Source: Tigriopus japonicus
Taxonomy: Eukaryota; Arthropoda; Copepoda; Harpacticoida; Harpacticidae
Direction of reading: 5' to 3'
DNA length: 64,000 bases
NCBI GenBank assembly: GCA_010645155.1
Contig: CM021319.1
Span: forward strand, 19,054-83,053
The first letter of the stretch is position 1. Every line of letters starts with the position of its first letter. Positions 10,108 through 20,175 of this stretch are shown in pieces. A program made the position numbers and the translations under genes. The notes beneath the pieces are model-generated. The model searched no databases. It worked only from the letters and a program-made list of their open reading frames with translations, and was not told where the DNA came from.

Positions 10108-10458
10108 TGTCCGTGGCCCGACATCCCTTCGGAATATTGGCGGTCACGCACCTTCGTCCGGCTTCCTACCCAACTCCATCAACGACGGAACTGACGAAGG
10201 ATCTGTTCAATCTGACCCACTCCCTCTACTGCAATAACCAAGATATTCGTCATCTACCTCTACACAATTGTATCTGCAGTCTGTCAATCCCCGCTTCATT
10301 TCTTCCATGTGCACTGAAACGTATTCTAGTCAACTCACTATGATATCACGATTTTACGAAACTATTTTTAACGTATTTTTACCATTTGACATGTCTTTTT
10401 TACATTGTTGTTTGATTTTACATATCGCAATAAACATTATTATTACAATTATTATTAG
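10108..10458 (+). pseudogene. LINE 3' part, likely continuation of 2950-3787
   Basis: Translation in one frame (RHPFGILAVTHLRPASY, then LFNLTHSLYCNNQDIRHL) looks like the C-terminal tail of a LINE ORF2. A 3' UTR-like stretch ends in CGCAATAAACATTATTATT and an ATT-rich tail. It directly abuts the transposon's AT duplication, so it probably joined 3787 before the insertion. No strong domain is present, so the assignment is by position and tail. Confidence 0.5.
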
Positions 10459-10514
10459 ATAGGAGTATAGTACTCCCAATGGCAAAAATGGGACATTATG
10501 TCATTAAAACTCAT

Positions 10515-10772
10515 TGAGGGGTGAGGCATGGCGTAGTGCGTACTGCGTTGGTTTGTCGTGCAGATGGCTGGGGATCGATCCCGGCTGACTGCCACCCTCA
10601 AAACTCAACTCTTCGGAGTCAAAATTTAGCATTTGAACCGTCTTTCAAATGCAACACACAACTTTCCAAACTCAACTCTTCGGAGTCAAAATTTAGCATT
10701 GAACTGTCTTTCAATGCCAAATACTAGGCAAGCCCCGGTTCGATCCCGGGCTTGACGAGTCCTATTTTAAAC
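10515..10772 (+). mobile_element. tRNA-derived SINE with intact target duplication
   Basis: The head is tRNA-like, with an A-box region ATGGCGTAGTGCGTACTGCG and a B-box-like GGGATCGATCCCG. The body holds two ~76-bp tandem units starting CTCAACTCTTCGGAGTCAA. The end has a second T-arm-like hairpin GCCCCGGTTCGATCCCGGGC. A perfect 14-bp direct repeat TCATTAAAACTCAT lies at 10501-10514 and 10773-10786. It has no coding potential. It is transcribed by RNA polymerase III in principle (internal promoter boxes). Confidence 0.85.
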
Positions 10773-10786
10773 TCATTAAAACTCAT

Positions 10787-11159
10787 CAAGCAGATCATGG
10801 GATGCTCCTCAGAGATTAATCTTGTCTCAAATGTGTTACAACAGACTGAAAGCTTTTTGAAGAAGTCTACCAAGTATTTATCCTTGTTAGGAAGCATCGA
10901 CAAGTAAAAAATTAAAGTCTCGAAAGCCGACAATACAAATGCTTGAGCAACAAGTGCCATGCCTCCTTGCAAATAATCACTATGTATTAAGTAATTATTG
11001 GGGAATGAAGAGGAAGAAACATCTGCGGTGTCAACGCGTTTCCTTTCCAGATGCACCAGAACCTAAAGAAAGCAAAAAAAAAAAAATGTACAATGGCACT
11101 GAGAAGTCGGCTATTAAAATAGTACTATTCAATTAGAAAAATTAGAAAAAAAACCCCAA
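10787..11159. other. intergenic, no supported gene
   Basis: An open frame of about 110 residues on - (10724-11056) overlaps the SINE end and shows no motif. An A-rich run lies at 11076-11087. I see no gene. Confidence 0.45.
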
Positions 11160-11320
11160 CCCTCACCTCCCAATGGTCTAGTGGATATTCCGCCTTGAAC
11201 GGCGCCTCCTAAGAACCCAGAATGGGCCCCATGACTTAAGATATAGATATTGTATAACATTTGTATATATATCCAATGAGATGTATTCTCGCAATAAACA
11301 TTATTATTTAAATTATAGAA
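11160..11320 (+). mobile_element. 5'-truncated SINE copy with LINE-like 3' tail
   Basis: The body (GTCTAGTGGATATTCCGCC, TTGAACGGCGCC) matches the SINE at 56514-56760 (GTCTAGTGGATACTCGCC). The end CTCGCAATAAACATTATTATT matches the LINE tail at 10432. The tRNA-like head is missing. Confidence 0.65.
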
Positions 11321-11730
11321 ATACATTTCTTGTCCTACAATTAAACTGAAATGAGATGTTCTGCAACCAAGTAATTGTTCGGTTGAATTTTCATTATGGT
11401 AATTAAGCCGAAAGAGGTTGAGACCCTGGAGGGAGATGTCTGGGGTCCTTAGTACAAGTAATCTTTCTAATTTTTTGGTGGATTAGTCCTTGTGCTGATT
11501 TTATGTCCTTTTGTACGGGAAAAGATTATTTATCAACATGATATTTAAAAATTATTTTCGGAAAGCTAGAGATTGGACCTCAGTCATCCAACGATGAAGT
11601 AGTTTTAGTACCTGCCCCACGCATTGACCAACCCCTTTCTAAATCCACAAAGACACGCACCATTCCTTTTACATGTCTGCATTGGTGAGACGCTTATTTA
11701 AAACCTTCAGTCGTTTCTTACAATTTCATC

Positions 11731-11885
11731 ATGCAGCACGATTGGTTACTCATTGCAACAATTACACTTTTTGGTAAGAAATCCGTTCATCTCTACCTGA
11801 GGCCTCACTTAATTATTTGAAGGAAATGCTATGCTTTTTCCCTTAGGAGTTATATTGATGTCTTCTAAAATCATCGATGCTCAAA
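11731..11885 (+). CDS. first two exons of a possible small secreted protein
   Basis: Exon 1 is 11731-11773 (donor GTAAG) and exon 2 is 11847-11885 (acceptor CCCTTAG, donor GTAAGT). The phases agree, and together they read MQHDWLLIATITLFG then VILMSSKIIDAQ. That is a typical signal peptide with a hydrophobic core and a likely cleavage near IDA-Q. A TATTTAAAA box lies about 35 bp upstream of the ATG. I cannot find the mature part: an LTR retrotransposon begins 255 bp downstream, so the rest of the gene may lie beyond it or be lost. No family is recognised. Confidence 0.4.
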
Positions 11886-11909
11886 GTAAGTACAAATTAG
11901 CTCGTTTTT

Positions 11910-11976
11910 TGGACGGGATTTGAACCCGAATTACTCGTTTCTTGCAAGCAAACTAATCCATACCACACCCCAAAAC
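11910..11976 (-). mobile_element. tRNA-like SINE head
   Basis: On the minus strand a region of about 70 nt has a B-box CGGGTTCAAATCCCG closing near its 3' end and a weaker A-box-like TGGATTAGTTTG. The arms do not fold into a clean cloverleaf, so this is more likely a SINE or tRNA fossil than a working tRNA gene. Confidence 0.5.
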
Positions 11977-12140
11977 GGCTAGCAAAAATGGCTGGAAGAA
12001 TAACAAGTTACATAGGAAATGACAAATGATCCGAATATAAAATTTTATAACAATGATTTGAAAATATGTCTGTTATTTTTTTTTTAAGTTTTGAATTGAT
12101 TTTTTTCACCTCGTTGATTTCTAAATGTTTATTAAGTGTG

Positions 12141-12343
12141 TGTATGATCTTCTCTTTTATATATCCCGCCATCTATCCTACTCCCATAGTACTTGCTCTT
12201 CTACCTCACTCCTACTCCCCAATGTTCGATCTGCCTTCTTCTCTTTCCCTTCCAATACCTATTTCACTTCTTCATCATACTTCAGCCAATATACACGATA
12301 TCCCCGAATCCATACTTCCGACTCACACCTTCATTCCTCCACA
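12141..12343 (+). repeat. 5' LTR
   Basis: 203 bp, TG...CA ends, pyrimidine-rich. Contains CTTTTATATATCCCG near its start, a TATA-like motif. Identical by eye to the 3' LTR. Confidence 0.92.
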
Positions 12344-12357
12344 TGGCGCAGTCGGTA
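12344..12357 (+). promoter_or_regulatory. primer-binding site, tRNA-Ser
   Basis: TGGCGCAGTCGGTA directly follows the LTR. It is the complement of the 3' end of insect-type tRNA-Ser (TACCGACTGCG plus CCA) over 14 bases. The tRNA sequence is recalled. Confidence 0.75.
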
Positions 12358-12547
12358 CTGCAATAATCCTACGTTCAACACCTTCTTCAGCCCTTTACCC
12401 TCTCCACTCTACTTCCAAAGACTTTCATCCACCTTCATCCTTTCTACTGGACTACCACCTTCTACTCCTTGTGCCCTCATCCCGTCATCATTCGAGGCCC
12501 AGCGCATCTTTCCGTGGTTTATTCATCAGTGGATTTTCGTGTGAGTC

Positions 12548-13891
12548 ATGGATTCGGCCAAAAGATCGCTCACTGCTCGTCGAAGCGCATTTACGCGACA
12601 TCACAACGCGTGCGATACTTTTATTTCGGATATCGAATCTCTCGATTCATCGGTGCTCGACATATCAATGGTTGATGGGATCGAAGCTTTATTCTTAAAA
12701 GCGGAGAATACGTACGACAATCTCCAGGAATGCTTGAACACTCATTCGGACACCTTGGACTCTGAATCCATCGCCAAACAAGAGACCCTTCTCAACGAAT
12801 TCTGTGGCAACTTATCTAAACTTCGTGAACGGATTTTAACGACGTCCTCTAAAATTCGCGCTCAAGTCGATCTCTCCTCTTCAGTTCTGGTTCCTGCATC
12901 TCCAACTGTTCCGTCCTTCTCCAAAATCAACGTGGCCCTGAAACCAGAAAAATTGATGTCTTCATGTACCCTAGCCGAGTTTCGATCATGGAGCACTGGA
13001 TTTTCTTTATTCTACTCGTCAAATCACATGGAGAATTTTCCAGTAGCCGAACAGCATGGTTATCTCCGTTCATGCCTCGAGCTCAAGCTCCAACAAATGC
13101 TGGCGACGAAAATCCATGAGGATACTCCCGTTCTTGGAGACTCCGGCTGCATCGAGAAATTACGTGAAATTTTCGTTCAGCACATTCCTATTCTCACCCG
13201 GCGGTATAATTTCTTCCGATGCAACCAGCACACCGGTGAACGTTTTAGCGATTGGTACCTTCGTCTTTAATTGGAGGGCCAAGAGGCTGAGCTCTCATCG
13301 TTGGGAGTAGATGACCTTTACATTCTGCGTTTAGTCACCGGTACCTCTGACCGTCGTCTGCGGGAGGAATTCCTCCGCCAAGCCGAACCTTCCCGTGACC
13401 TGCTCCATCGCACCGCCATGGCTTGGGAATCTGCCAATTCCGTGGAGGCCGTTTTCTCTTCAAATTCGCAAGTCGCCACCATTGCCGCCACCTCGTCCTA
13501 CAAATCCAATTCCAAAATGGATACTTCTTCCGTCAAAGATGAACTTCAAGATACTACCGCTTTCGATCCCGCCTCGCTCCGTGGCAAATGTTACGGATGT
13601 GGCCGCTCTTCTCATCCAGGAGGTTCTTCCCGAGAACATTGCCCAGCCCGTGGTCAGATTTGCCATTCCTGCCAGAAAGAAGGGCATTTTGCATCGGTGT
13701 GCACGCGCGGTCGTCTCTGGCGTGGACGAACAAAGTCCGCTGCACATTCTGGTTCTACCAGGAATTCTCATCCGGTTCGTTCAGCCGCGATTCACGTCAG
13801 TTCAGTCCACGCCCGTCCACCAACTCCAGCCACCTTTGACCACCAGCCCGAGGACGACTACAATTCCACCTTCAGCCCGTGGGATAGATGA
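12548..13891 (+). pseudogene. gag of the LTR retrotransposon, one in-frame stop
   Basis: A single frame runs from ATG 12548 to the stop before 13892, broken once by TAA at 13268-13270, giving a 240-residue N-part and a C-part of about 206. The N-part is helix-rich (capsid-like), with FRSWSTGFSLFY-type text. The C-part carries two zinc knuckles: a variant CYGCG...HPGG...HCP and a canonical CHSCQKEGHFASVC (CX2CX4HX4C). The reading continues smoothly across the stop, so it is a point nonsense mutation, or a readthrough site, and not a frameshift. Gag packages the element RNA. With no pol, both parts would depend on a helper element. Confidence 0.85.
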
Positions 13892-14069
13892 TGGATTCTC
13901 TTCCCTCTCGTCCACATTTTCTTCAGGATTCCCATGCTTCAATTTATTCTCTCGTTCCGTGTCTTAATTATGTTTTGTCAGATGGCCACAATTCAATAGT
14001 TTGTGTGTAACCCTGCTTTCTTTGTTCATGCCCGTTCGTTATTGAATGTTGTGCCATCTTGCGGGGAGA

Positions 14070-14272
14070 TGTATGATCTTCTCTTTTATATATCCCGCCA
14101 TCTATCCTACTCCCATAGTACTTGCTCTTCTACCTCACTCCTACTCCCCAATGTTCGATCTGCCTTCTTCTCTTTCCCTTCCAATACCTATTTCACTTCT
14201 TCATCATACTTCAGCCAATATACACGATATCCCCGAATCCATACTTCCGACTCACACCTTCATTCCTCCACA
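14070..14272 (+). repeat. 3' LTR with preceding polypurine tract
   Basis: Identical by eye to the 5' LTR. GCGGGGAGA (14061-14069) directly precedes it and serves as the polypurine tract. Confidence 0.92.
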
Positions 14273-14711
14273 GTGTGGTTTGGTATTGTTTTGAAGTCTT
14301 TCATAAGAAACACAAATATTTTCTTTCATTTTTTAATGAGAGTGAAAAACAGTATTATTTCTATGCGAATTGAAATTTTCACGCCAGGAAGCGTTTTTCC
14401 CTTCTTTGGGGTTATTCAAACTAATCAATTGCTCATCAACAAAATTTTAATTTATTTCAAATTGTAATAAATGCCAATGAAAACTTTAAGTATGCATTGA
14501 ATCGGTTTTGATAACAAACAATTAGATTTTACATTTTCAACTTTTAATTTGGACCTAACTTTGAAAAAAGCAATATATTAAAGATGCCCATACCTTTTTG
14601 TGTTTGAGAATTTCCAAACAGACTTGGTAGGATTTTTAGCGTACTGTGAATTGCTATGTTCAGACCATGCAAGGGAAAGAAACTTTTGGGATTGTTTTTG
14701 TAGAGCAGATA
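14273..14711. other. AT-rich intergenic
   Basis: No gene, repeat or motif that I can support. Confidence 0.5.
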
Positions 14712-14719
14712 TTCTAGAG

Positions 14720-14901
14720 CTTGGGCCGGCAACCACTTTTGGGTTAAGTCTCATCAAATTTGATTATGTCTTGGCAGGGCCCCGCCAAGCAGACGTTGGA
14801 AGGTTCAAGGGTACATAAATTAGCAATCAAAGAGCTTTGGGCCCACAAGTAAAGTATGGATGGCCACCCTTGGGCCGCGGCCCACTGGTTACCTACCCCT
14901 G
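14720..14901. mobile_element. hAT-type MITE, diverged
   Basis: Ends are CTTGGGCCGGCAACCAC and, inverted, CAGGGGTAGGTAACCAGT, with a perfect 8-bp target duplication TTCTAGAG (14712-14719 and 14902-14909). It is related to the copy at 55211-55429 (CAGGGGTCGGCAACC). Confidence 0.8.
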
Positions 14902-15125
14902 TTCTAGAGGGTTGGCCAATAGATTTCTAGAAAGAGGACATTCTCGTGATAGAGAGGACGTCTCAGACACTTGCCCATGCAAGTGGAAGATCATAGGACA
15001 AATGTCAGTGAATAGGATATATTTCCATTGCCAAATCAAATATGTACAAATTTATGCATGCAGATTGACATATCTTCTTCACTGAGCATCATAGTATAAT
15101 TTGGGAGAAGCTAACCCTTCACAGG

Positions 15126-15260
15126 AGCAGAGATGGGTCAATTACTTGAAAAATGTAATTAATTACAATTGCAATTACTTCATTAAAAATGTAATTAATT
15201 ACAATTATAATTACATTATCCGAAAATGTAATTTACTTCAATTACAATAGAGGTTGTAAA
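15126..15260 (+). mobile_element. hAT-like TAATTACA repeat, copy 1
   Basis: Starts CAGAGATGGGTCAATTACTTG and continues as imperfect ATGTAATTAATTACAATT repeats. A second copy starts at 15637 and a fragment at 25828. The CAGAGWTGGGT end is hAT-like. I found no paired end or target duplication. Confidence 0.5.
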
Positions 15261-15636
15261 CAATTCCAAATCTAGAGAAATCTAGCCCTTTTATCCTCAT
15301 ATCTGTGCTGGTCAGCTAGGCCGAAGTGCAGAGGAACAGTAGGGTAGCCAAAATGAGAAGATAAGCAAGTGCTTGGTGGGGAGGTTTGTTAAACCTAGTC
15401 AAGAAATATATGCGTATAAATCTCTAAAGACAGTTACGTCAAGTGACTTTACTTAAAGCTAATGTTCTGGTTAGGATGATATACTTTTGCATACTTAAGA
15501 TGACAATTGTAAAATGAGTATCAATATGTGACCAATATGTGATTGACTTTGAGCTTTTACCTCCCTTTTGTTTGTCTCCACTTATGGGGGGAAATTGTAA
15601 CACCGATATATTTAGTTCACATTCTTTTTTACATGT

Positions 15637-15792
15637 CAACAGAGTTGGGTCAATTACTTGAAGAATGTAATTTATTACAATAACAATTATTTCATCAAAA
15701 AAGTAATTAATTACAATTACAATTAAATTATCAGCAAAAATGTAATTGACTTAAATTATAATTACATATCAATTACATGTCAATTACAATTC
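15637..15792 (+). mobile_element. hAT-like TAATTACA repeat, copy 2
   Basis: Begins ACAGAGTTGGGTCAATTACTTG-like text (matching 15126) followed by runs of GTAATTAATTACAATTAC. Same orientation as copy 1, so the pair could also be two ends of one rearranged element. Confidence 0.5.
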
Positions 15793-16730
15793 TTCCGTCT
15801 CTTTCACTCGTTTTGCTTTTTCAAAACGATGAAAAATAAACAGATCTGCCATTTTTAAGCAGCGATGCACCAACTGGCAACTTATAATCAAGTATACATC
15901 CAGTATGACGATGTTTTAAAACTTTATTTTTGCACTTCATTTGTGTGCCCTTGGGTGTGAAAGCCCTAAATCCTGACTCAAAAATCATGGTCAAAAGCTC
16001 TTGAAGTTTTAAAGTATTTAAACTACAAGACCTTGTGGGGGTATTGTAACAAAAGCTACCTGTTCGTGGCATCACATTGACCGCAAATTGATGACAAAAT
16101 AATTGTTTTGCAAGTAAAAACTGATAAGTTGGTTTTATAGTTAAAGGTTGATACATGTCTGAGTTTAGATAAATAGATATTCTAATTCTAAAAACATTCT
16201 AAAAAAAGGTTCTAATTGAAAAACGTTTTTAAAATTGAAGATAATATGAGCCGGGAAAACGGTGTATTGAAAAAGTGGAGAATTTAGCTCTCTCGAATCT
16301 CACGTCTTGGCGGCTTTCGCCTCTTGTGGCCGTTACAAAGACCCAAATTGCACAAAAGGCAATTCTTTCTCAGCATTCAGCAAATCCATAGTCAGCAATT
16401 GAAACTGAAACTAAGAAACCCTGATAGCAATCAAGACAAAGGGCAGGAAAGATTATCCCAGGCTTCAAAGGCAAGGTTTTTCAACATAACTTGAATTGTT
16501 ATACCTAGAAACGTCCTTGGGCATGTTTTTACTTCTTTTTTACTTTTGCTTATTTTAACAATATCAATACGAAGGAAGAATAATCAAGAGCAAAAAATTA
16601 AAACGTAAGAAATCAGATGCAGAAGTGTTGTAACTTGCTATTAACTTGCTATAGCATTATAAAAAACAAATGTCATATAATATTCATTGGACGGCTAAAA
16701 GAAAAAGAATCTTGACACCAGTTTGTTTTT
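15793..16730. other. intergenic with an unassigned open frame
   Basis: A minus-strand open frame of 111 residues (15821-16156) abuts the TAATTACA repeat and could be a remnant of a transposase, but I recognise no motif. The rest is AT-rich with nothing to support. Confidence 0.4.
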
Positions 16731-17582
16731 TTGGACTATCTCTATACCATAGGTGCCCCAATGAATGCGGGATCAGGTGTGTCTGAATCAGATTCACAAC
16801 AGACAGGCTCAGGATTTGCTTCCGGCTCAAGCATTATAACTTCATCTGGCTCTATTCCATCAGAGTCCCAAGAGGCACATTCAGCTTCTGCATCTGGTTC
16901 AGGAACTACCATGTCATCTGGCTCTGGTTCTGGCTCTGGTTCAGAAACTACAATATCATCTGGCTCAGGCTCTGGTTCAGAAACTACAATATCATCTGGC
17001 TCAGGCTCTGGTTCAGAAACTACAATATCATCTGGCTCAGGCTCTGGTTCAGAAACTACAATATCATCTGGCTCTGGCTCAGGTTCTGGTTCAGGATCCA
17101 CCATATCATCTGGTTCTGGCTCTGGTTCAGGATCCACCATATCATCTGGTTCTGGCTCTGGTTCAGGATCCACCATATCATCTGGTTCTGGCTCTGGTTC
17201 AGGATCCACCATATCATCTGGTTCTGGCTCTGACTCAGGCTCAAGTTCTGGTTCAGAAACTACCATTTCGTCTGGTTCTAGCTCTGGTTCAGGAACTACC
17301 ATATCATCTGTACCTGAGGCTTCAAGATCTCAGCAAAGTTCCTCAATAGCAAATACTCCAACTGAATCTTCAACAGAATCCAACTCATCACCTTCTGCCC
17401 AGTTTTTCCCAAATGCCACATGTGATTCAGGAACAAGTGCCAAGTATGAAAAAATGTTTGGGGTTTTTATTCTTGTGTGGATTTTTTTATTGGCATTGTT
17501 TAGACACAGAGATGGAGGGAACATTTTCAAAGATCGAGGGTTGCCATTTCAGCAGCTTTACGATTTTTTACCTAGTGCATAA
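16731..17582 (+). repeat. 36-bp coding minisatellite in a 283-codon open frame
   Basis: A 36-bp unit (TCATCTGGCTCAGGCTCTGG plus 16 bp) repeats about 10 times over 16914-17310 in two sub-variants, one ending GAAACTACAATA and one ending GGATCCACCATA. On + it reads as Ser/Gly-rich repeats ([12 protein letters not shown]) followed by a possible membrane segment MFGVFILVWIFLLALF. On - it reads as acidic EPEPEPDD repeats, open for 186 codons, with a related acidic frame upstream after one TGA near 17330. I cannot decide which strand, if either, is coding. No homologue is recognised. Confidence 0.55.
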
Positions 17583-17699
17583 TAATAGAAGAGTATGGTC
17601 ACAAAGTGCACTATCATATGGATTTTGTACAGCAACAACTTACACTGCCAATGAAATTCATGTATTTGAAGATAACAAGCACATCAGTTTTGTATAAAC

Positions 17700-18699
17700 T
17701 AAAGCGTCTTAAATGCTGATAAAGGATGGATTGGTAATGGACATATTATAATTTTGGATCAAATTAAGGGATTTTGCATCCCTTTTGGAATGGAATGAAA
17801 AGCGTCACAAAAGAAGAATCTCAGGAAAAATTCATGGCAAAATTTAGCTGAAAACATTTTTCGTACCGTTTAGAGTTCCTCCATACGTGAGGATGATCTG
17901 ATGAGTGATATCCTCATGAAATTCACTAAATGGCGCACTTTATGATTGTACTCTTTTGTTTCAGTGCTCTAGTTTTACTTCTTTATGTTTTTAATGCTTG
18001 AAAAAATGGGTGTTCCCGTAATGTGCCTCACTTGGCTGTTCACAGTTTGACAGTCTGTTAGAAGATTTTTTTGGCACACATCTGGGAAAATTCAAATATT
18101 TGTGTGTACTTTAATGGAAAAATTGCAAAATACCCTCATGTTTTCTATTATCATTATTATTGTATTTCGAACGCAAGGAAGATTACCTTATGGTAAAATG
18201 AAATTCTCCAACATTTACATTTAATCTTTTTTTTTTATTCTCATGCTCTTTTGACCATCTCTGTTGCCTAAACTTGTGAATTCCGTTAGAAAACAACTTT
18301 GTATCGACCGGCGTGTTCACACGTTCTTTTTTTGTGCATTAGCATTTTGGCTTGGCTTTGATTAGTCGGGATTTTGTCTTTTGTATTTTGAATTATATTT
18401 CCGACTTTGTTTCTTTTTGTGCCATTATTTGCTTTTAACTAAGGTATTTGTTAAACTCTAATCTCAAGAAGGCACCATACGTGTGCGTTTGACCCTAGGT
18501 TATGGACCTTGCCAAGCTCGCTACTTTTCTTCGTTCCCAAAGCTAACAAAAGAGGGCAACACACAAATTGGTTCAATTACCTAACGTTAGATGACACCAA
18601 TGCCTTGGAGGTAGAATGATCAAATCTCAACAAGATTACTACCAACTATTTAAGTCACCCACGTTGAAATTGAATGTGCCTTTGCATAAAAAGTTAATT
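17700..18699. other. AT-rich intergenic
   Basis: No open frame with recognisable content and no paired repeats found. T-rich runs near 18228. Confidence 0.5.
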
Positions 18700-18707
18700 G
18701 TAATTAA

Positions 18708-19705
18708 TATGGCCTGGATTTGAACTTGAAAAATTGATCAATTAATTTCAATTTTTTCGGCAAAATTTAGCCAAAATCAAGTTTTTTGGCTTGTGCGGAA
18801 ATTTTTCTTTTTTTTCGCACTTTCATGTATAAAAGACTCATTTCTCAGATTTTGGCGGACAAATATGGCAAAATTCAATTATTTTGGGCAAAAAATGTCA
18901 AGTTTCAAATTTTCGGGCAAAATTTGGCAAATTCCAGCTATTTTGAGCGTATAGAAAGTTTTCCAATTTCTTCAACAAATCAAAACTCAATTCTTTCCAT
19001 CTGTTTACTTCTTAACTTGAAATTCTATTTCCATGATCTGACCTGGATTTTTTGGTTGTTCTTTTTTGCTAAGTAAACTATATTTCTTTTTACAAAAAAG
19101 GTTTGTCACTTGCTCCGGCACTTAATATAGCTAGTCAGATCATACCGAATCAAAACGAAGCAAAACGAATAGTGATTTTTCTACAAACAAGGATAGAACA
19201 TAAAAAATTGCACAAAGACATTTTCTTAAACAAGTTTTTCCTGTATTTGAAAAAAATCAAAAAAAAAAAATTCAGACATCTTGAGACCCAACCTCTGCCC
19301 ATTCCTCCAATACTTTGTCTCTTGAAAAAGTAACATTTCAACAGTGAACTTTTCCGTGCTCGCCAGAGGTTTTAATGTATCGTGAGTGTAGCATACTCTA
19401 GAACGGTCCTTTTGTTTATTTACTTTATAATGAAAACGGATTATGCAACTTTTATAAAAATCATCAATTTGTAATTAGAATTGGTTTATTAAAGCTCCAT
19501 TTTTGCTTCAATCATGTACTCTTCAACTTTTTATTGCCATTTTCATGTCAATGTACTCATATTGTTTTCGTTTTACAAAATTGAAGTCAATTACTTTATA
19601 GTTTTGATCAAGTATTTTATGATTTTGATCAATTATTTTCTGATTTTGTTCAACTTAAAAATCATTTTTTTGGCCCCAAAAAATCAAGTTCAAATCCGGG
19701 CTCTA
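18708..19705. mobile_element. hAT-type non-autonomous element (1 kb)
   Basis: Ends are TATGGCCTGGATTTGAACTT and, inverted, TAGAGCCCGGATTTGAACTT, with a perfect 8-bp duplication GTAATTAA (18700-18707 and 19706-19713). The interior is AT-rich with repeated TTTTGGCAAAATTT-like phrases and no transposase. Confidence 0.82.
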
Positions 19706-19713
19706 GTAATTAA

Positions 19714-20173
19714 TGATATCACAAGTCAGCTTGTTCCATCAAATGATCGCCTCTCGTGGTCAGATTTAGACATAGTTGCCAGCTAGTGAGTGGGTTTGAA
19801 TACCCCTCTATGCCAAACTTTAGTTTTTTCCCTAAATGTTTACCTTTCTTTTTACTGTCATTTTATTATCAAAATATGCGATTTTGGTAACATAATGCCA
19901 CTACAAAGAAATACCAAAAACATTATTCAATTTCACCTTTTATTCATCAATTGAATGGTTTTCATTTCCCTTGTCACACATTTCGAGTGTTCCTGCACTT
20001 TTGTCCGCTCAACAGTTGGCGACAGGCGACACGCTTTTACGAGAACACTCCCTCTAGTATTTTAAAGATCTCAATGCTCCAAAACACAATGCTTTTAGCA
20101 GGAGTCAGCGTTGCCAAGTGGTTTGAGGCTATCCTTGTCAAAAATTGTTTTAAAAAGCAATTACGAGACCATA
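19714..20173. other. intergenic
   Basis: Nothing supported. Short open frames without motifs. Confidence 0.45.
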
Positions 20174-20175
20174 TA

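Larger units (their letters stand above)
12141..14272 (+). mobile_element. gag-only LTR retrotransposon (2.1 kb)
   Basis: A complete, short LTR element: 203-bp LTRs identical by eye (12141-12343 and 14070-14272), TGTATG...TCCACA ends, and a 5-bp target duplication GTGTG (12136-12140 and 14273-14277). It has a primer-binding site at 12344, a gag reading frame with two zinc knuckles and a purine-rich tract before the 3' LTR. There is no room for, and no trace of, protease, reverse transcriptase or integrase. It is therefore non-autonomous and must borrow enzymes from a relative. Identical LTRs mean a recent insertion. The two knuckles and the small LTR recall Ty3/gypsy (mag-like) elements, but that is inference. 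Confidence 0.9.

Noticed and set aside
12066..12698. 210-codon open frame starting upstream of the 5' LTR
   Set aside because: It runs across the LTR and into the gag leader in a different frame. Gag with zinc knuckles uses the frame from 12548.
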